In this document: piece after piece, positions 23,750-32,402 of the stretch
How the letters are laid out: each line of letters opens with the position of its first letter
Position numbering within the stretch: position 1 is the stretch's first letter
NCBI GenBank assembly: GCA_945787335.1
Contig: CALZHR010000029.1
Location: forward strand, 1 to 35,812
DNA: 35,812 nt
Reading direction: 5' to 3'
From: an uncultured Desulfuromonadales bacterium
GTDB lineage: Bacteria > Desulfobacterota > Desulfuromonadia > Desulfuromonadales > Geopsychrobacteraceae
Position numbers and translations under genes: made by a program
The notes under the pieces: generated by a model
What the model was told of the DNA's origin: nothing
Seen by the model: only the letters and a program-made list of their open reading frames with translations
The model's database searches: none

Positions 23750-25120
23750 TCAGTTATCCGACCTGCCGACGTCAGGGCTTGCTGCGGCGGCCAGAGTCAG
23801 CGGCAGGCGGCCTTTTGGCTGCGCCCGAAAGTCGACCAGCACCATGCCGCTGAAACGGTTTTGGCGATAGACCTCGACCCGATAGATTTTCCCCCCCTTG
23901 TCGATGGAGAAGCGCTCGGCGAGCTGCCCGGCGCGGATCTTCAGGCCGCTTTCGTCCCGTTTGCCTTTGCGGGTAAAACCGATCACATTGACCCGGTAGC
24001 CCTTCTCCTTGCGCACCAGAAATTCATTATCCACCGTCACCATCGAGCCGAACCTGAGCCGTTGCGGCTGGCCATCGATCAGCATCTCCAGCCCATCGCT
24101 GCTGTCATCATAGTCGAAAAACTGCGGTTTGATGAAGGTCAAGCGGTTGTTGCCGTAATGGATCCGGTAGCGGTTGCGATAGGGGACCAGCGCGACCAGC
24201 GGGCTGTTGGAGCGAATCTGCAGTTGTGAGGATTTCTTCAGCGGGAAATAGCCCAGGGTCGGGCGCAGATCGTCAAGCCGTAACTGAATGCGGCCATCCT
24301 CGAAGGCGATCAGCACATCCTTGCTGATCGCGTCATTCACCCCGCTCGGCGTCAGCGGGAAGTCGCGCGCGTAGTCGACGCCGGCCTGCTGCATGTAGGC
24401 TTCCAGTGCCAGCAGGTGGTAGTAGGTGCGGATATGAGTGGGGAAGCTTTTGCTCGCCTCGATGCCGAAGGCCGGCTTGTTCCGGGTGATGGCAAAGTAG
24501 GTGAGGGATTTACGCATCTCGGGATCGTCCCAGCGGGTGCGGGTGTTTTTCAGCCGAAAGCGATGACCCGGCTCCAGGGTCTTGGCATTGACCTGGGCGA
24601 CGGTCCGCCGGCTGAGTTTTTCCAGGTCGCCGAAGGCTGTGGTGTTGAGGATTTTCTGATCGATAATGCAGCTTTGCCCCCAGCGGTCGGGGTTGCGCAG
24701 CGGGTCGACGTACTCTGGATGATAAAAGCCGCTGCCGTCGTGCAGGTTGAAGACCAGGTCGACCTGCGGGTCGGTGATCAAGGCCTTGATCCGGGCGACC
24801 TGCGGGTATTCCGGGTCGCTTTCCGGCAGCTTGGCGAACTTGCGGTTCATGTCGCCATGCAGGCCGCGCGATCTTTTGATGATGCTCGGGAAGTTCAGGT
24901 TGGGGACCACCCACAGGTTTCCGGACTCGATCCGGTAGCGGGTGGCGAGCAGGGCGGCGGCGTTGAAGCCGCCAGGTTCATTGCCCTGGATGCCACCGAT
25001 GACCAGCAGGGTCGGACCGGGGCGGGTTCCCTGCAGCCGGTGGAGAGAAAATTCGAGAGACTGTCCCAATACATCAAGCGGGAACAGGAGCAGCAGGAAA
25101 AATAAGACTAATCGCAACAA
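23750..25120 (-). CDS. M99 family peptidoglycan carboxypeptidase (Csd4/Pgp1-like)
   Basis: Family members trim the peptide of peptidoglycan (DL-carboxypeptidase) and help give Helicobacter and Campylobacter their helical shape. The protein is 456 residues with a clear signal peptide (LRLVLFFLLLLFPLDVLG). The zinc site uses Gln45 and Glu48 in GGIQGNEPGG and His127 in NLHDGSGFY. The Gln in place of the His of ordinary M14 enzymes is the hallmark of Csd4. The probable catalytic Glu221 is in FGIEASKSFP. A C-terminal beta-rich region follows. The start is TTG with AGGAG five bases upstream. The gene appears monocistronic. Confidence 0.82.
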   Translation of the reverse strand: MLRLVLFFLLLLFPLDVLGQSLEFSLHRLQGTRPGPTLLVIGGIQGNEPGGFNAAALLATRYRIESGNLWVVPNLNFPSIIKRSRGLHGDMNRKFAKLPESDPEYPQVARIKALITDPQVDLVFNLHDGSGFYHPEYVDPLRNPDRWGQSCIIDQKILNTTAFGDLEKLSRRTVAQVNAKTLEPGHRFRLKNTRTRWDDPEMRKSLTYFAITRNKPAFGIEASKSFPTHIRTYYHLLALEAYMQQAGVDYARDFPLTPSGVNDAISKDVLIAFEDGRIQLRLDDLRPTLGYFPLKKSSQLQIRSNSPLVALVPYRNRYRIHYGNNRLTFIKPQFFDYDDSSDGLEMLIDGQPQRLRFGSMVTVDNEFLVRKEKGYRVNVIGFTRKGKRDESGLKIRAGQLAERFSIDKGGKIYRVEVYRQNRFSGMVLVDFRAQPKGRLPLTLAAAASPDVGRSDN

Positions 25121-25160
25121 TCGTTCTCCTCGCAGAGTTAAAACGTACTCTGGAATCGAA

Positions 25161-25241
25161 CTATACCGCAGTTGAAATGATTTGAGTAGCTGCGGTGAAA
25201 GCCCTGGCTCATAAGCGACGACATCCGTGGCTTTGTCGCTT
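25161..25241. promoter_or_regulatory. Upstream region of the M99 gene: -10 element and two inverted repeats
   Basis: On the minus strand TATAGT (25166-25161) could be the -10 of the M99 gene; the -35 is unclear. ACCGCAG (25166-25172) pairs with CTGCGGT (25191-25197), and AAGCGAC (25213-25219) with GTCGCTT (25235-25241). Both could be operators or hairpins. No regulator is assigned. Confidence 0.3.
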
Positions 25242-25278
25242 TAATCGAGCACTGTTTCGTTCCTGCAGGCTCCCTGGG

Positions 25279-25306
25279 TTGGCATTAAGCTACTGAAAGA
25301 TAAAAG
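25279..25306 (+). promoter_or_regulatory. Candidate sigma-70 promoter for the 25348 gene
   Basis: TTGGCA (25279-25284) and TAAAAG (25301-25306) are separated by 16 bases. Confidence 0.4.
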
Positions 25307-25347
25307 GTTTTTATTTTTCAGTCGAGTTTTTTCTGTTCTTCTGTTTA

Positions 25348-25875
25348 ATGAGAGGCTATAATTCCCCCTATTACGCTGTTGAATTGTTGTCGCGGCTTGA
25401 CTGGGGTCGATCCATGCTGGAGCTAGAAGGTTTCTTCATATCGAGCTGGAGCTGGCAGGGCTTTACCGATGATCGATTAACCCGCAGCCTGGTTCTGGAT
25501 GGCTACGATGCGGAGGTGATCGAGGCCGGACTGATCTACTTTATCGACCAGTGGGAGGAAGCGGTCGCCTGGCGACGGAAAGCTTACGCGAATTTCAGCC
25601 GGACGGAGCCGGAGGAGTTCCGCTATTACCTGTTTTGCCGCAGCGAGCTCTATTGGGCGCTCCGCCAGGTCGTGGTCAGCCAGCAGAAACAGTTCTCTGC
25701 GCGGATCACACACGTCGATCGGATGTTCAAAAAAACCGTCCTGCGGGTTGCCGAACCCCGCGACCTGTTCCCCGAATTTATCGAAATCCCAGACTTGAAA
25801 CGCCACTGGTGGCTGTTCACCGCGCCCCGCAATCGGTTCGAGAATAAACCGGAGGCCGGCTTTACCGATCGTTGA
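25348..25875 (+). CDS. Hypothetical protein, unknown function
   Basis: The frame has 175 residues from the ATG at 25348, which lacks a ribosome-binding site. An alternative ATG at 25414 (MLELEGFFISSWSWQGF, 153 residues) has GGGG upstream and may be the true start. The protein is soluble, rich in Trp and aromatic residues (SSWSWQGF, RHWWLFTAP) and mostly helical in its centre. No domain was recognised. It is followed by a 97-base gap without a visible terminator, then the convergent ppk2. Confidence 0.55.
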   Translation: MRGYNSPYYAVELLSRLDWGRSMLELEGFFISSWSWQGFTDDRLTRSLVLDGYDAEVIEAGLIYFIDQWEEAVAWRRKAYANFSRTEPEEFRYYLFCRSELYWALRQVVVSQQKQFSARITHVDRMFKKTVLRVAEPRDLFPEFIEIPDLKRHWWLFTAPRNRFENKPEAGFTDR

Positions 25876-25972
25876 GAAAGTAATTGCGCGGTAGCAGGCG
25901 ATTATCGTTCCTTCCGTTCCGTGAAAACCTCTCCCAGACTGAAACCGCAGGATTTGTCACCAAGCGAAACGC

Positions 25973-26833
25973 TCAGAAAACCTCCGGAATGAAGGTCTGG
26001 TCCGAGAGCGGCGGCCGCACGTAGCCGATCTCTTCCTGCCGTGGTGGCAGCTCGATCGGTCCCGGGGTCAGATCCTCGTAGGGGATCAGGCTCAGCAGGT
26101 GGCTGATGACATTGAGCCGGGCGCGTTTTTTCACATCGCCGTCGACCACGTACCAGGGCGCCTGCTTGATGTCGGTGTAGACGAACATATCGTCTTTGGC
26201 GATCGAGTACTCCACCCAGCGCGAGCGCGACTGCAGGTCCATCGGGCTCAGCTTCCAACGCTTGCTCGGCTCCTGATTGCGTTTCTGGAAACGGCGCTCC
26301 TGCTCCTCGTTGCTGACCGAGAACCAATACTTGATCAGGATAATACCGCTGCGCACCAGCATCCGCTCAAACTCGGGGCAGGAGCGCAGAAACTCGCGGT
26401 ACTCGTCGTCGGTGCAGAAGCCCATCACCCGCTCGACCCCGGCACGGTTGTACCAGCTGCGGTCGAACAGCACCATCTCTCCGGCCGCCGGCAGGTGCTG
26501 CGCGTAGCGCTGGAAGTACCACTGGCTCTTCTCCCGCTCGGTCGGCGCCGGCAGGGCGACCACCCGCACCACCCGCGGGTTGAGGCATTCGGTGATCCGC
26601 TTGATGGAGCCCCCCTTGCCAGCGGCGTCGCGCCCCTCGAAGATCACCACCACTTTGAGCCCATTCGCCTTGATCCACTCCTGCAGTTTGACCAGCTCAA
26701 GCTGCAGTTTAGCCAGCGCCTTTTCGTAGTCTTTGTTGCCGATGGTCTTCTTCGGATCCTCGCGGTCGGCGGCGCGGCGTTTGTGCAGATGTTTCGGGTT
26801 GCCCCTTTGGTAGTCTTTGTCTTTTTTGCTCAT
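25973..26833 (-). CDS. ppk2: Polyphosphate kinase 2
   Basis: PPK2 enzymes transfer phosphate between polyphosphate and nucleotides, usually making NDP/NTP from polyphosphate. The protein is 286 residues, a single catalytic domain. Walker A is GRDAAGKGG (67-75), and Walker B with the lid start is VLFDRSWYNRAGVERVMGF (from 121). A basic N-terminal tail (SKKDKDYQRGNPKHLHKRR) could help bind polyphosphate. GGGGAGAG lies four bases before the ATG. It is the last of three same-strand genes, ppx-sixA-ppk2. Confidence 0.95.
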   Translation of the reverse strand: MSKKDKDYQRGNPKHLHKRRAADREDPKKTIGNKDYEKALAKLQLELVKLQEWIKANGLKVVVIFEGRDAAGKGGSIKRITECLNPRVVRVVALPAPTEREKSQWYFQRYAQHLPAAGEMVLFDRSWYNRAGVERVMGFCTDDEYREFLRSCPEFERMLVRSGIILIKYWFSVSNEEQERRFQKRNQEPSKRWKLSPMDLQSRSRWVEYSIAKDDMFVYTDIKQAPWYVVDGDVKKRARLNVISHLLSLIPYEDLTPGPIELPPRQEEIGYVRPPLSDQTFIPEVF

Positions 26834-26865
26834 TGATCTCTCCCCGGCCGGTTGGATATTTCAAG

Positions 26866-27360
26866 TCATGGGGCCTTTTTTGGATAATCGTAGACAAGTA
26901 ACTTGGCGCAGCCCGCTTCGGCCTGCCTCCATCGGTCGATCGGCAGCTCCAGCTCCAGCACGCCGCAGGTCGGCAGCCAGTCGGGCGCGTCGGCGGTGAG
27001 CCACTCGCCGAGTTCAGAAAAGCCGGGGTTGTGGCCGAGCATAATGACGTTGCCAATGTTATCATCCAGCCCCTGAAGGATCTCGATCAGGGTCTCCAGG
27101 CGGGCGTCGTAGATCGCCTGGTCGAAGGCGATCTGTTGCTCAGAATAAGCGATCTCCCGGGCAATTTTTTTCGCCGTCTGCCGGGCCCGTTTGGCGGGAC
27201 TGCTGAGCAGCAGGTCGGGGCTGCAGCCGCGGCTTGCGAGGCGTTGTCCCATCAGCGGCGCGGCTTTTTTCCCCCGCGCGTTGAGCGGCCGGTCGAAGTC
27301 GGTGGCCGCTGTTGTGTTCCAGTCTGACTTGGCATGCCGGATCAGGGTGAGCTTTTTCAT
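26866..27360 (-). CDS. sixA: Phosphohistidine phosphatase SixA
   Basis: SixA proteins are small histidine phosphatases that remove phosphate from phosphohistidine in signalling proteins. The protein is 164 residues. The catalytic motif is LIRHAKSDW with His8, and the second His is in LGHNPGFSE. Its ATG follows the ppx stop directly (TGA then ATG) with GGAGG seven bases upstream, so the two genes are tightly linked. Its place between polyphosphate genes suggests a link to phosphate metabolism, not proven here. Confidence 0.9.
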   Translation of the reverse strand: MKKLTLIRHAKSDWNTTAATDFDRPLNARGKKAAPLMGQRLASRGCSPDLLLSSPAKRARQTAKKIAREIAYSEQQIAFDQAIYDARLETLIEILQGLDDNIGNVIMLGHNPGFSELGEWLTADAPDWLPTCGVLELELPIDRWRQAEAGCAKLLVYDYPKKAP

Positions 27361-28935
27361 TCATGCCTCCACGCAACTGACATCAAGCTGGTAACCGAAC
27401 GCGTCTTCGAACAGGTCGCCCTTGGTGCGCGCGCCGTAGATCTCGACCGAAGGATCGCTGTCGCTGACCAGGTTGAGAAGAAACCGCTGTTTTTCCAGAC
27501 GGCAATCGAGCTCCCTGATCTGCCGGTTGCGGCGGCGGTCGAGGCCGTCGGCCAGGCGCAGGATACCACCAAGCTTGCGGACCAGGTTCTGATCTTCGCT
27601 GCTTAAGGGGGCGTAGTTGTCGTGCCCTTTTTTCGGTTTCGCCTTGCGGTGGTAACGGGCCAGGTTGGCGATAATTTCCCGTTCGCGGGGGGTGAAGCCG
27701 AACAGGTTGGCGTGACGGATCAGGTGGTAGGAGTGTTTGTGGTGCTGGTGGTAGCTGATGAAGTAGCCGACGTCGTGCAGCAGGGTGGCGGCCTCAAGCA
27801 ACTCTTTGCTGCGTTCGTCCAGGCCGTTTGGCGCGGCGACGCCGTCGAAGATTTTCAATGCCAGGCGGCAGACCTGCAGCGAGTGCTGCTCGTCGAAGCG
27901 GCAGGAGCGGGCGAACTCCAGCACCGCGTCGCGCCAGCCGCGCGGCTGGGTGTTGACCGGCAGCAGGCCACGTTTCTGCAGGCTCAGCAGGATCAACCCT
28001 TCGCGAATCCCCTTGGCGTTGATGCGCAGCAGGTTGGTCTTGGTGCGGCGCAACAGCTCATCGGTCAGGATCATCCCGGCGATGATGATATCGGCCCGCT
28101 CCGGGTTGAGGCCGGGGGTGGCCAGCCGTTCTTTTTGCGTCTTGCGCGAGAGCATCGCCAGCAGGTGGACGATCTCCGAGTGCAGCACCTCGTAGCGATG
28201 CACCGACTCGTACTGCTCGCCGCGCATCGCCATCACCATGGTGCCGATGTTGGTTATGGTGCCGCCCGAGCCGATCAGGCTGCTGACCGGCAACCCCTCG
28301 CCGATCCCCTCTTTCTTCAGCGCCTTGCGGATCTGTTTGCGGAGCTGTTTCAGCTCCTCTTCACTCGGAGGATCGTTGTGGATGAACGTCTCGGTTAAAA
28401 AGACCGCGCCAAGCTCCAGCGAGGTGACGGTTTCGGTGTGGCGGCCCGAGGCGATGACGACCTCGACGCTGCCGCCGCCGATATCCGCCATGCTGAAGCG
28501 CTGTTGTTCCATAGCGAAGTTGTGATGCACGCTCAGGATCGCCAGCTCGGCTTCCACCTCGCCAGCAATGACGCTGATCTCCAGGCCGGTCGCAGCTTTG
28601 ACGGCCTGCAGAAACTCATTTCGGTTCTTCGCTTTGCGCACCGCGCTGGTGGCGACCACCTCGACCATCTCGGCGCCCAGGCCGGAGATGATCTGACACA
28701 TCCGCTGCAACGCCTCGATTGCCCGCTGCTGGGCGGCCGGGGCGATCCGACCGCTTTCGTTGAGCCCTTCGCCCAAACGCACCTGCGCTTTTTCGTCGTC
28801 GAGCACGCGGAAGCCTTCCTGCGGATCAACTTCAACGACAATGCAGCGGAATGAGTTGGTGCCGATATCGATCGCAGCCAGCCGGGGCAGGGGGGCGGCG
28901 ATGGTGAGCGGGGTTCTGCTGGCCGATTCTTTCAT
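27361..28935 (-). CDS. ppx: Exopolyphosphatase Ppx/GppA family with HD-type C-terminus
   Basis: The enzyme removes terminal phosphates from polyphosphate or hydrolyses pppGpp. The protein is 524 residues. The N-terminal ASKHA fold shows AAIDIGTNSFRC, VATSAVRKAKN, ADIGGGSVEVV and SLIGSGGTITN. The C-terminal third carries HD-like LLHDVGYFISYHQHHKHS followed by helices. Full length fits the Ppx/GppA class with a regulatory domain. Which substrate is preferred cannot be told from sequence. It heads the ppx-sixA-ppk2 cluster and is divergent from the ppk1 side. Confidence 0.93.
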   Translation of the reverse strand: MKESASRTPLTIAAPLPRLAAIDIGTNSFRCIVVEVDPQEGFRVLDDEKAQVRLGEGLNESGRIAPAAQQRAIEALQRMCQIISGLGAEMVEVVATSAVRKAKNRNEFLQAVKAATGLEISVIAGEVEAELAILSVHHNFAMEQQRFSMADIGGGSVEVVIASGRHTETVTSLELGAVFLTETFIHNDPPSEEELKQLRKQIRKALKKEGIGEGLPVSSLIGSGGTITNIGTMVMAMRGEQYESVHRYEVLHSEIVHLLAMLSRKTQKERLATPGLNPERADIIIAGMILTDELLRRTKTNLLRINAKGIREGLILLSLQKRGLLPVNTQPRGWRDAVLEFARSCRFDEQHSLQVCRLALKIFDGVAAPNGLDERSKELLEAATLLHDVGYFISYHQHHKHSYHLIRHANLFGFTPREREIIANLARYHRKAKPKKGHDNYAPLSSEDQNLVRKLGGILRLADGLDRRRNRQIRELDCRLEKQRFLLNLVSDSDPSVEIYGARTKGDLFEDAFGYQLDVSCVEA

Positions 28936-29045
28936 CTATTTTCCATGGGACTTGTTGTTTTGTGACCGGAAAAGTTATGATTATGCGCTAGCATTTTAGA
29001 AGTATATCCTAAACTCCTGACACAAAGAATGATTCGGGGGAAAAA

Positions 29046-29213
29046 ATGGGCTGTCTCAAGGGTGAGTCTGAAGCGAAGAAGAAAGATGCGAAGTATGCTT
29101 GCGGCAAATGCGGGGCTGTGGTCAAGCAGAAAGGGCATGCTTGCAAGCCGGTCAAGCTGGAGGGAGGGAAGAAAAAGGGGGACAAGGGCAAGGCCGAAAA
29201 AAAGAAGAAATAG
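29046..29213 (+). CDS. Small lysine-rich zinc-ribbon-like protein
   Basis: The 55-residue frame begins MGCLKGESEAKKKDAK. It has a CGKCG knuckle (Cys19, Cys22) and a second half-site with His31 and Cys33 (KGHACKP), which would allow one zinc. The tail is almost all Lys and Gly (GGKKKGDKGK, EKKKK). GGGGG lies five bases before the ATG. The high charge suggests binding to nucleic acid or to polyphosphate; its position between ppx and ppk1 makes the latter worth testing. It is too short for many gene finders. Confidence 0.7.
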   Translation: MGCLKGESEAKKKDAKYACGKCGAVVKQKGHACKPVKLEGGKKKGDKGKAEKKKK

Positions 29214-29326
29214 CCGAACATGCATCAGTTCCTTTCCGCTGAGCCGATTTTGCATAGTTAATATGAGGACAATTTTAGCGCGGTGCCTTTCAGCCGTTTA
29301 ACCGCATCAGATTCTTACACAGGCTC

Positions 29327-29335
29327 TGCTATACT
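29327..29335 (+). promoter_or_regulatory. Extended -10 promoter before ppk1
   Basis: TGCTATACT is a TGn-TATACT extended -10 element; the -35 region is weak. No Pho box was recognised. Confidence 0.4.
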
Positions 29336-29373
29336 TAATTTTTTGGCGCATAAATCAGCGGAAGGGGAGGCAG

Positions 29374-31608
29374 ATGGCGGATGTTGTCAACCTCACAGCA
29401 GAGGTTGAAAATGATCAGCAGGAGTTTCAAGCATTGTCCAGAGCGAAAAAAGCTGAGAGCCCCGCGGCCCGTTCAACGCAGCAGTACGATCTGAACGATC
29501 CCGCACTCTATCTGAACCGTGAGCTGAGCTGGCTGCAGTTCAACCTGCGGGTGTTGTACCAGGCGCGCGACCCGCACATGCCCCTGCTCGAGCGGGTCAA
29601 GTTTCTCGCCATTTCCGGTTCCAACATGGATGAGTTCTTCATGAAGCGGATCGGCGGCTTCAAGCAGCTGGTCGCCGCCGGGGTGCAGGAGGTGACCGTC
29701 GACGGGCGGACCCCGCAACAGCAGATCGACGAGTGTTGTGCCGTGGTTCGCGATTACCTGGTTGAAAAGGGTCAGGTGGTCGACGCGGTCTTTACGGACC
29801 TGAAAAAAGCGGGGATTGAGCTGGTCGACTATGCCCAGCTCAGTGCCGCCGAAAAGAGCGCGCTACGCGACTACTTCTACGACAACATCTTCCCGCTGGT
29901 GACCCCGCAGTCGGTCGATCCGGCCCATCCGTTTCCGTTTATCTCCAATCTGTCACTGAATCTGTTGGTCAGCCTGCGTTATCCGGGCGAAACCGAGCAG
30001 TCGCTGGCCCGGGTCAAGGTGCCGGTCGGCGCCGGCGCCAGCCGCCTGCAGCGGGTCGGTGAACAGGGCTATCGCTTCGTGCTGCTCGAAGAGGTGATGC
30101 GGCACAACCTCGACCTGCTCTTTCCGGGAATGGAGATTCACAGTTGCGAGCTGTTCCGGGTGACCCGCAACGCCAATACCAGCAAGGAAGAAGAGCACGC
30201 CGACGACCTGCTGGAGATGATCGAGACCGCCCTGCATCACCGCAAGTTCGCGCCGATCGTCCGCCTGCAGGTGCAGCCCGACATCACCCCGCTGCATCGC
30301 GGCCGGCTGGCGGCGGAGCTGGGGTTGGATGAAGAGCGTGATGTCTTCTCGGCCGACGGTCTGCTCGGCCTGCGCGACCTCTGGGAGCTCTATCGCCTGG
30401 AGCTGCCTGAGCTGAAGGATCCGCCGCATCATCCGATTGATCATCCGCTGTTGCCCAAGGAGCGGAATATTTTTCATATCATCCGCGAGCAGCGGGCGAT
30501 TCTGCTGCAGCATCCGTATGAATCCTTTGCCACTTCGGTCGGCCGCTTTCTTTACGAGGCGGCCACCGACCCGAAGGTGCGTGGCATCAAGATGACCCTC
30601 TACCGCACCGACCCCGACAGCGAAATCGTCAACTTCCTGATCCGCGCGGCGAAAAACGGCAAGCAGGTAGCGGTGGCGGTAGAGCTCAAAGCGAGCTTTG
30701 ACGAGCAGTCCAACATCCGCCTGGCCACGCGCATGGAAGAGGCCGGCATCCATGTCACCTACGGGGTGGTGGGCTTAAAGACCCACGCCAAGGTGATCCT
30801 GGTGATCCGGCAGGATTTCAAAGGGCTGCGCCGCTACGTGCATGTCGGCACCGGCAACTATCATCCGGTCACCGCGCGGCTCTATTCCGATCTGGGGATG
30901 TTCCTTTACGACAAGGAGATCGGTCGCGATGCCACCGAGCTGTTCAATTACCTGACCACCGGCTTCACCCCGAAGCGCAATTACACGCAAATGCTGCCGG
31001 CGCCGAAGATTCTGAAAAAGGCCCTGCTCGACAAGATTGCCCGGGAGATCGCCGCGCATTCCGCCGCGTCGCCGGGCCTGATCCGCTTCAAGATGAACGC
31101 CCTGGAGGATGTCGATGTCGCCCGGGCGCTTTATCGCGCCGCGCAGGCCGGGGTGCGCGTGGAGCTGCTGGTCCGCGACAGCTGCCGGGTGCGCCCGGGA
31201 CTTCCAGGGCTGTCGGAGAATATCCGCGTTGTGTCGATCATTGGTCGATTCCTTGAGCATGCGCGGATTTTCTATTTCCGCAACGGCGGCAGCGAGGAAT
31301 TCCTGATCGGTTCGGCCGATGCCATGCGGCGCAATCTGGAGCATCGCGTCGAAACCCTGATCCCGGTGCCTGCGGGGCCGCTGCAGGATCAGCTGCGGGA
31401 GATCCTCGAGCTGCAACTGGGCGATACCGTGACCGCCTGGGAGATGCAGGCGGACGGAACCTATCAGCTGGTCAACCCAGATTCAGATCAAGCCCAGGAA
31501 GGGAGTCAGCAGGCGCAGATCAAGTTGGCGGAAAAACGCCTGCACGAGGTGCAGCGGCTGCGCAAACGCAAGTCGCGCCAGGCCGGCGAGCGAAACCTCA
31601 AGCGTTGA
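29374..31608 (+). CDS. ppk1: Polyphosphate kinase 1
   Basis: PPK1 makes polyphosphate from ATP at the membrane. The protein is 744 residues. The N-terminal domain shows NRELSWLQFNLRVL and AISGSNMDEFFMKRIGG. The catalytic region has KMTLYRTDPDS, the phosphorylated His471 in LKTHAKVIL and YVHVGTGNYHPVTARLYSDL. The C-terminal tail is basic and helical (AEKRLHEVQRLRKRKSRQ). About 45 residues precede the conserved start, slightly longer than E. coli. GGGGAGG lies just before the ATG. It is divergent to ppx-sixA-ppk2, so synthesis and use of polyphosphate are encoded together. Confidence 0.97.
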   Translation: MADVVNLTAEVENDQQEFQALSRAKKAESPAARSTQQYDLNDPALYLNRELSWLQFNLRVLYQARDPHMPLLERVKFLAISGSNMDEFFMKRIGGFKQLVAAGVQEVTVDGRTPQQQIDECCAVVRDYLVEKGQVVDAVFTDLKKAGIELVDYAQLSAAEKSALRDYFYDNIFPLVTPQSVDPAHPFPFISNLSLNLLVSLRYPGETEQSLARVKVPVGAGASRLQRVGEQGYRFVLLEEVMRHNLDLLFPGMEIHSCELFRVTRNANTSKEEEHADDLLEMIETALHHRKFAPIVRLQVQPDITPLHRGRLAAELGLDEERDVFSADGLLGLRDLWELYRLELPELKDPPHHPIDHPLLPKERNIFHIIREQRAILLQHPYESFATSVGRFLYEAATDPKVRGIKMTLYRTDPDSEIVNFLIRAAKNGKQVAVAVELKASFDEQSNIRLATRMEEAGIHVTYGVVGLKTHAKVILVIRQDFKGLRRYVHVGTGNYHPVTARLYSDLGMFLYDKEIGRDATELFNYLTTGFTPKRNYTQMLPAPKILKKALLDKIAREIAAHSAASPGLIRFKMNALEDVDVARALYRAAQAGVRVELLVRDSCRVRPGLPGLSENIRVVSIIGRFLEHARIFYFRNGGSEEFLIGSADAMRRNLEHRVETLIPVPAGPLQDQLREILELQLGDTVTAWEMQADGTYQLVNPDSDQAQEGSQQAQIKLAEKRLHEVQRLRKRKSRQAGERNLKR

Positions 31609-31627
31609 TTTTCAGACGGAATATTCC

Positions 31628-31656
31628 TTGACAGAGGCTGGGCCGGTCGCTATAGT
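31628..31656 (+). promoter_or_regulatory. Strong sigma-70 promoter of rplU-rpmA
   Basis: TTGACA (31628-31633), a 17-base spacer and TATAGT (31651-31656). The start would be near 31663, leaving a 56-base leader before rplU. Confidence 0.85.
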
Positions 31657-31718
31657 GCGCCGTTGCAGCGCTATCGGTGCGTCTGCAGTTTGTTAATTTG
31701 TCGATAGGAGAAAGTAAC

Positions 31719-32027
31719 ATGTATGCGGTGATCAAGACCGGAGGCAAACAGTACAAAGTTTCCGAAGGCGACCTGGTAAAGGTCGAAAAGATCGATGGCG
31801 CAGTCGGTGAGACTGTCGAAATCGATCAGGTCCTCATGGTCGGTGGCGCAGAGGTTAAACTCGGAACACCTCTCGTACCAGGTGCCAAGGTTAAGGCACA
31901 GATCGTTGCCCAGGAAAAAGACAAGAAGATCCTTGTCTTCAAATCCAAGCGGCGCAAAGGGTATCGTAAGAAATACGGCCACCGTCAACCTATTACCCGA
32001 CTCAAAGTCGCGGCAATTGAAGCTTAA
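31719..32027 (+). CDS. rplU: 50S ribosomal protein L21
   Basis: The protein is 102 residues, beginning [18 protein letters not shown], with the basic rRNA-binding tail [15 protein letters not shown] typical of L21. The ATG at 31719 has AGGAG upstream; the in-frame extension to 31677 is leader sequence. It is followed by rpmA 12 bases later and shares its promoter. Confidence 0.98.
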   Translation: MYAVIKTGGKQYKVSEGDLVKVEKIDGAVGETVEIDQVLMVGGAEVKLGTPLVPGAKVKAQIVAQEKDKKILVFKSKRRKGYRKKYGHRQPITRLKVAAIEA

Positions 32028-32039
32028 GGAGGCGATCTC

Positions 32040-32294
32040 ATGGCTCATAAGAAAGCTGCCGGTAGTTCCAAAAACGGTCGCGATAGCGTTGGTAAACGCC
32101 TCGGGGTCAAGCGTTTCGGCGGTCAGGAAGTATCCGCCGGGTCCATTCTGGTTCGCCAGCGTGGCACCACATTTCACCCCGGCAACAACGTCGGTTGCGG
32201 CAAGGATTACACTCTGTTCGCGCTGATCGACGGCGTGGTCAAGTTCGAGACCAAGGCCAAGGGGCGCAAGCAGATCAGCGTTTACGCTGCCTAA
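32040..32294 (+). CDS. rpmA: 50S ribosomal protein L27
   Basis: The protein is 84 residues: [16 protein letters not shown], then [20 protein letters not shown] and the [16 protein letters not shown] core. L27 reaches the peptidyl transferase centre with its N-terminus; no cleavable N-terminal extension is present. AAGGAGG precedes the ATG. A terminator follows. Confidence 0.98.
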   Translation: MAHKKAAGSSKNGRDSVGKRLGVKRFGGQEVSAGSILVRQRGTTFHPGNNVGCGKDYTLFALIDGVVKFETKAKGRKQISVYAA

Positions 32295-32315
32295 ACAGCC
32301 CCCCTCAGGGACTTG

Positions 32316-32357
32316 AAAAACCCGGTGCTGCCAGTGCAGTTCCGGGTTTTTCCTTTT
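32316..32357 (+). terminator. Terminator after rpmA
   Basis: AAAAACCCGG (32316-32325) pairs with CCGGGTTTTT (32342-32351), followed by CCTTTT. It separates the ribosomal pair from obgE. Confidence 0.8.
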
Positions 32358-32402
32358 GTGGAGCGCGGTAACTTTGTCGGTTGAAATTAACAGGAAAGCA
32401 GT

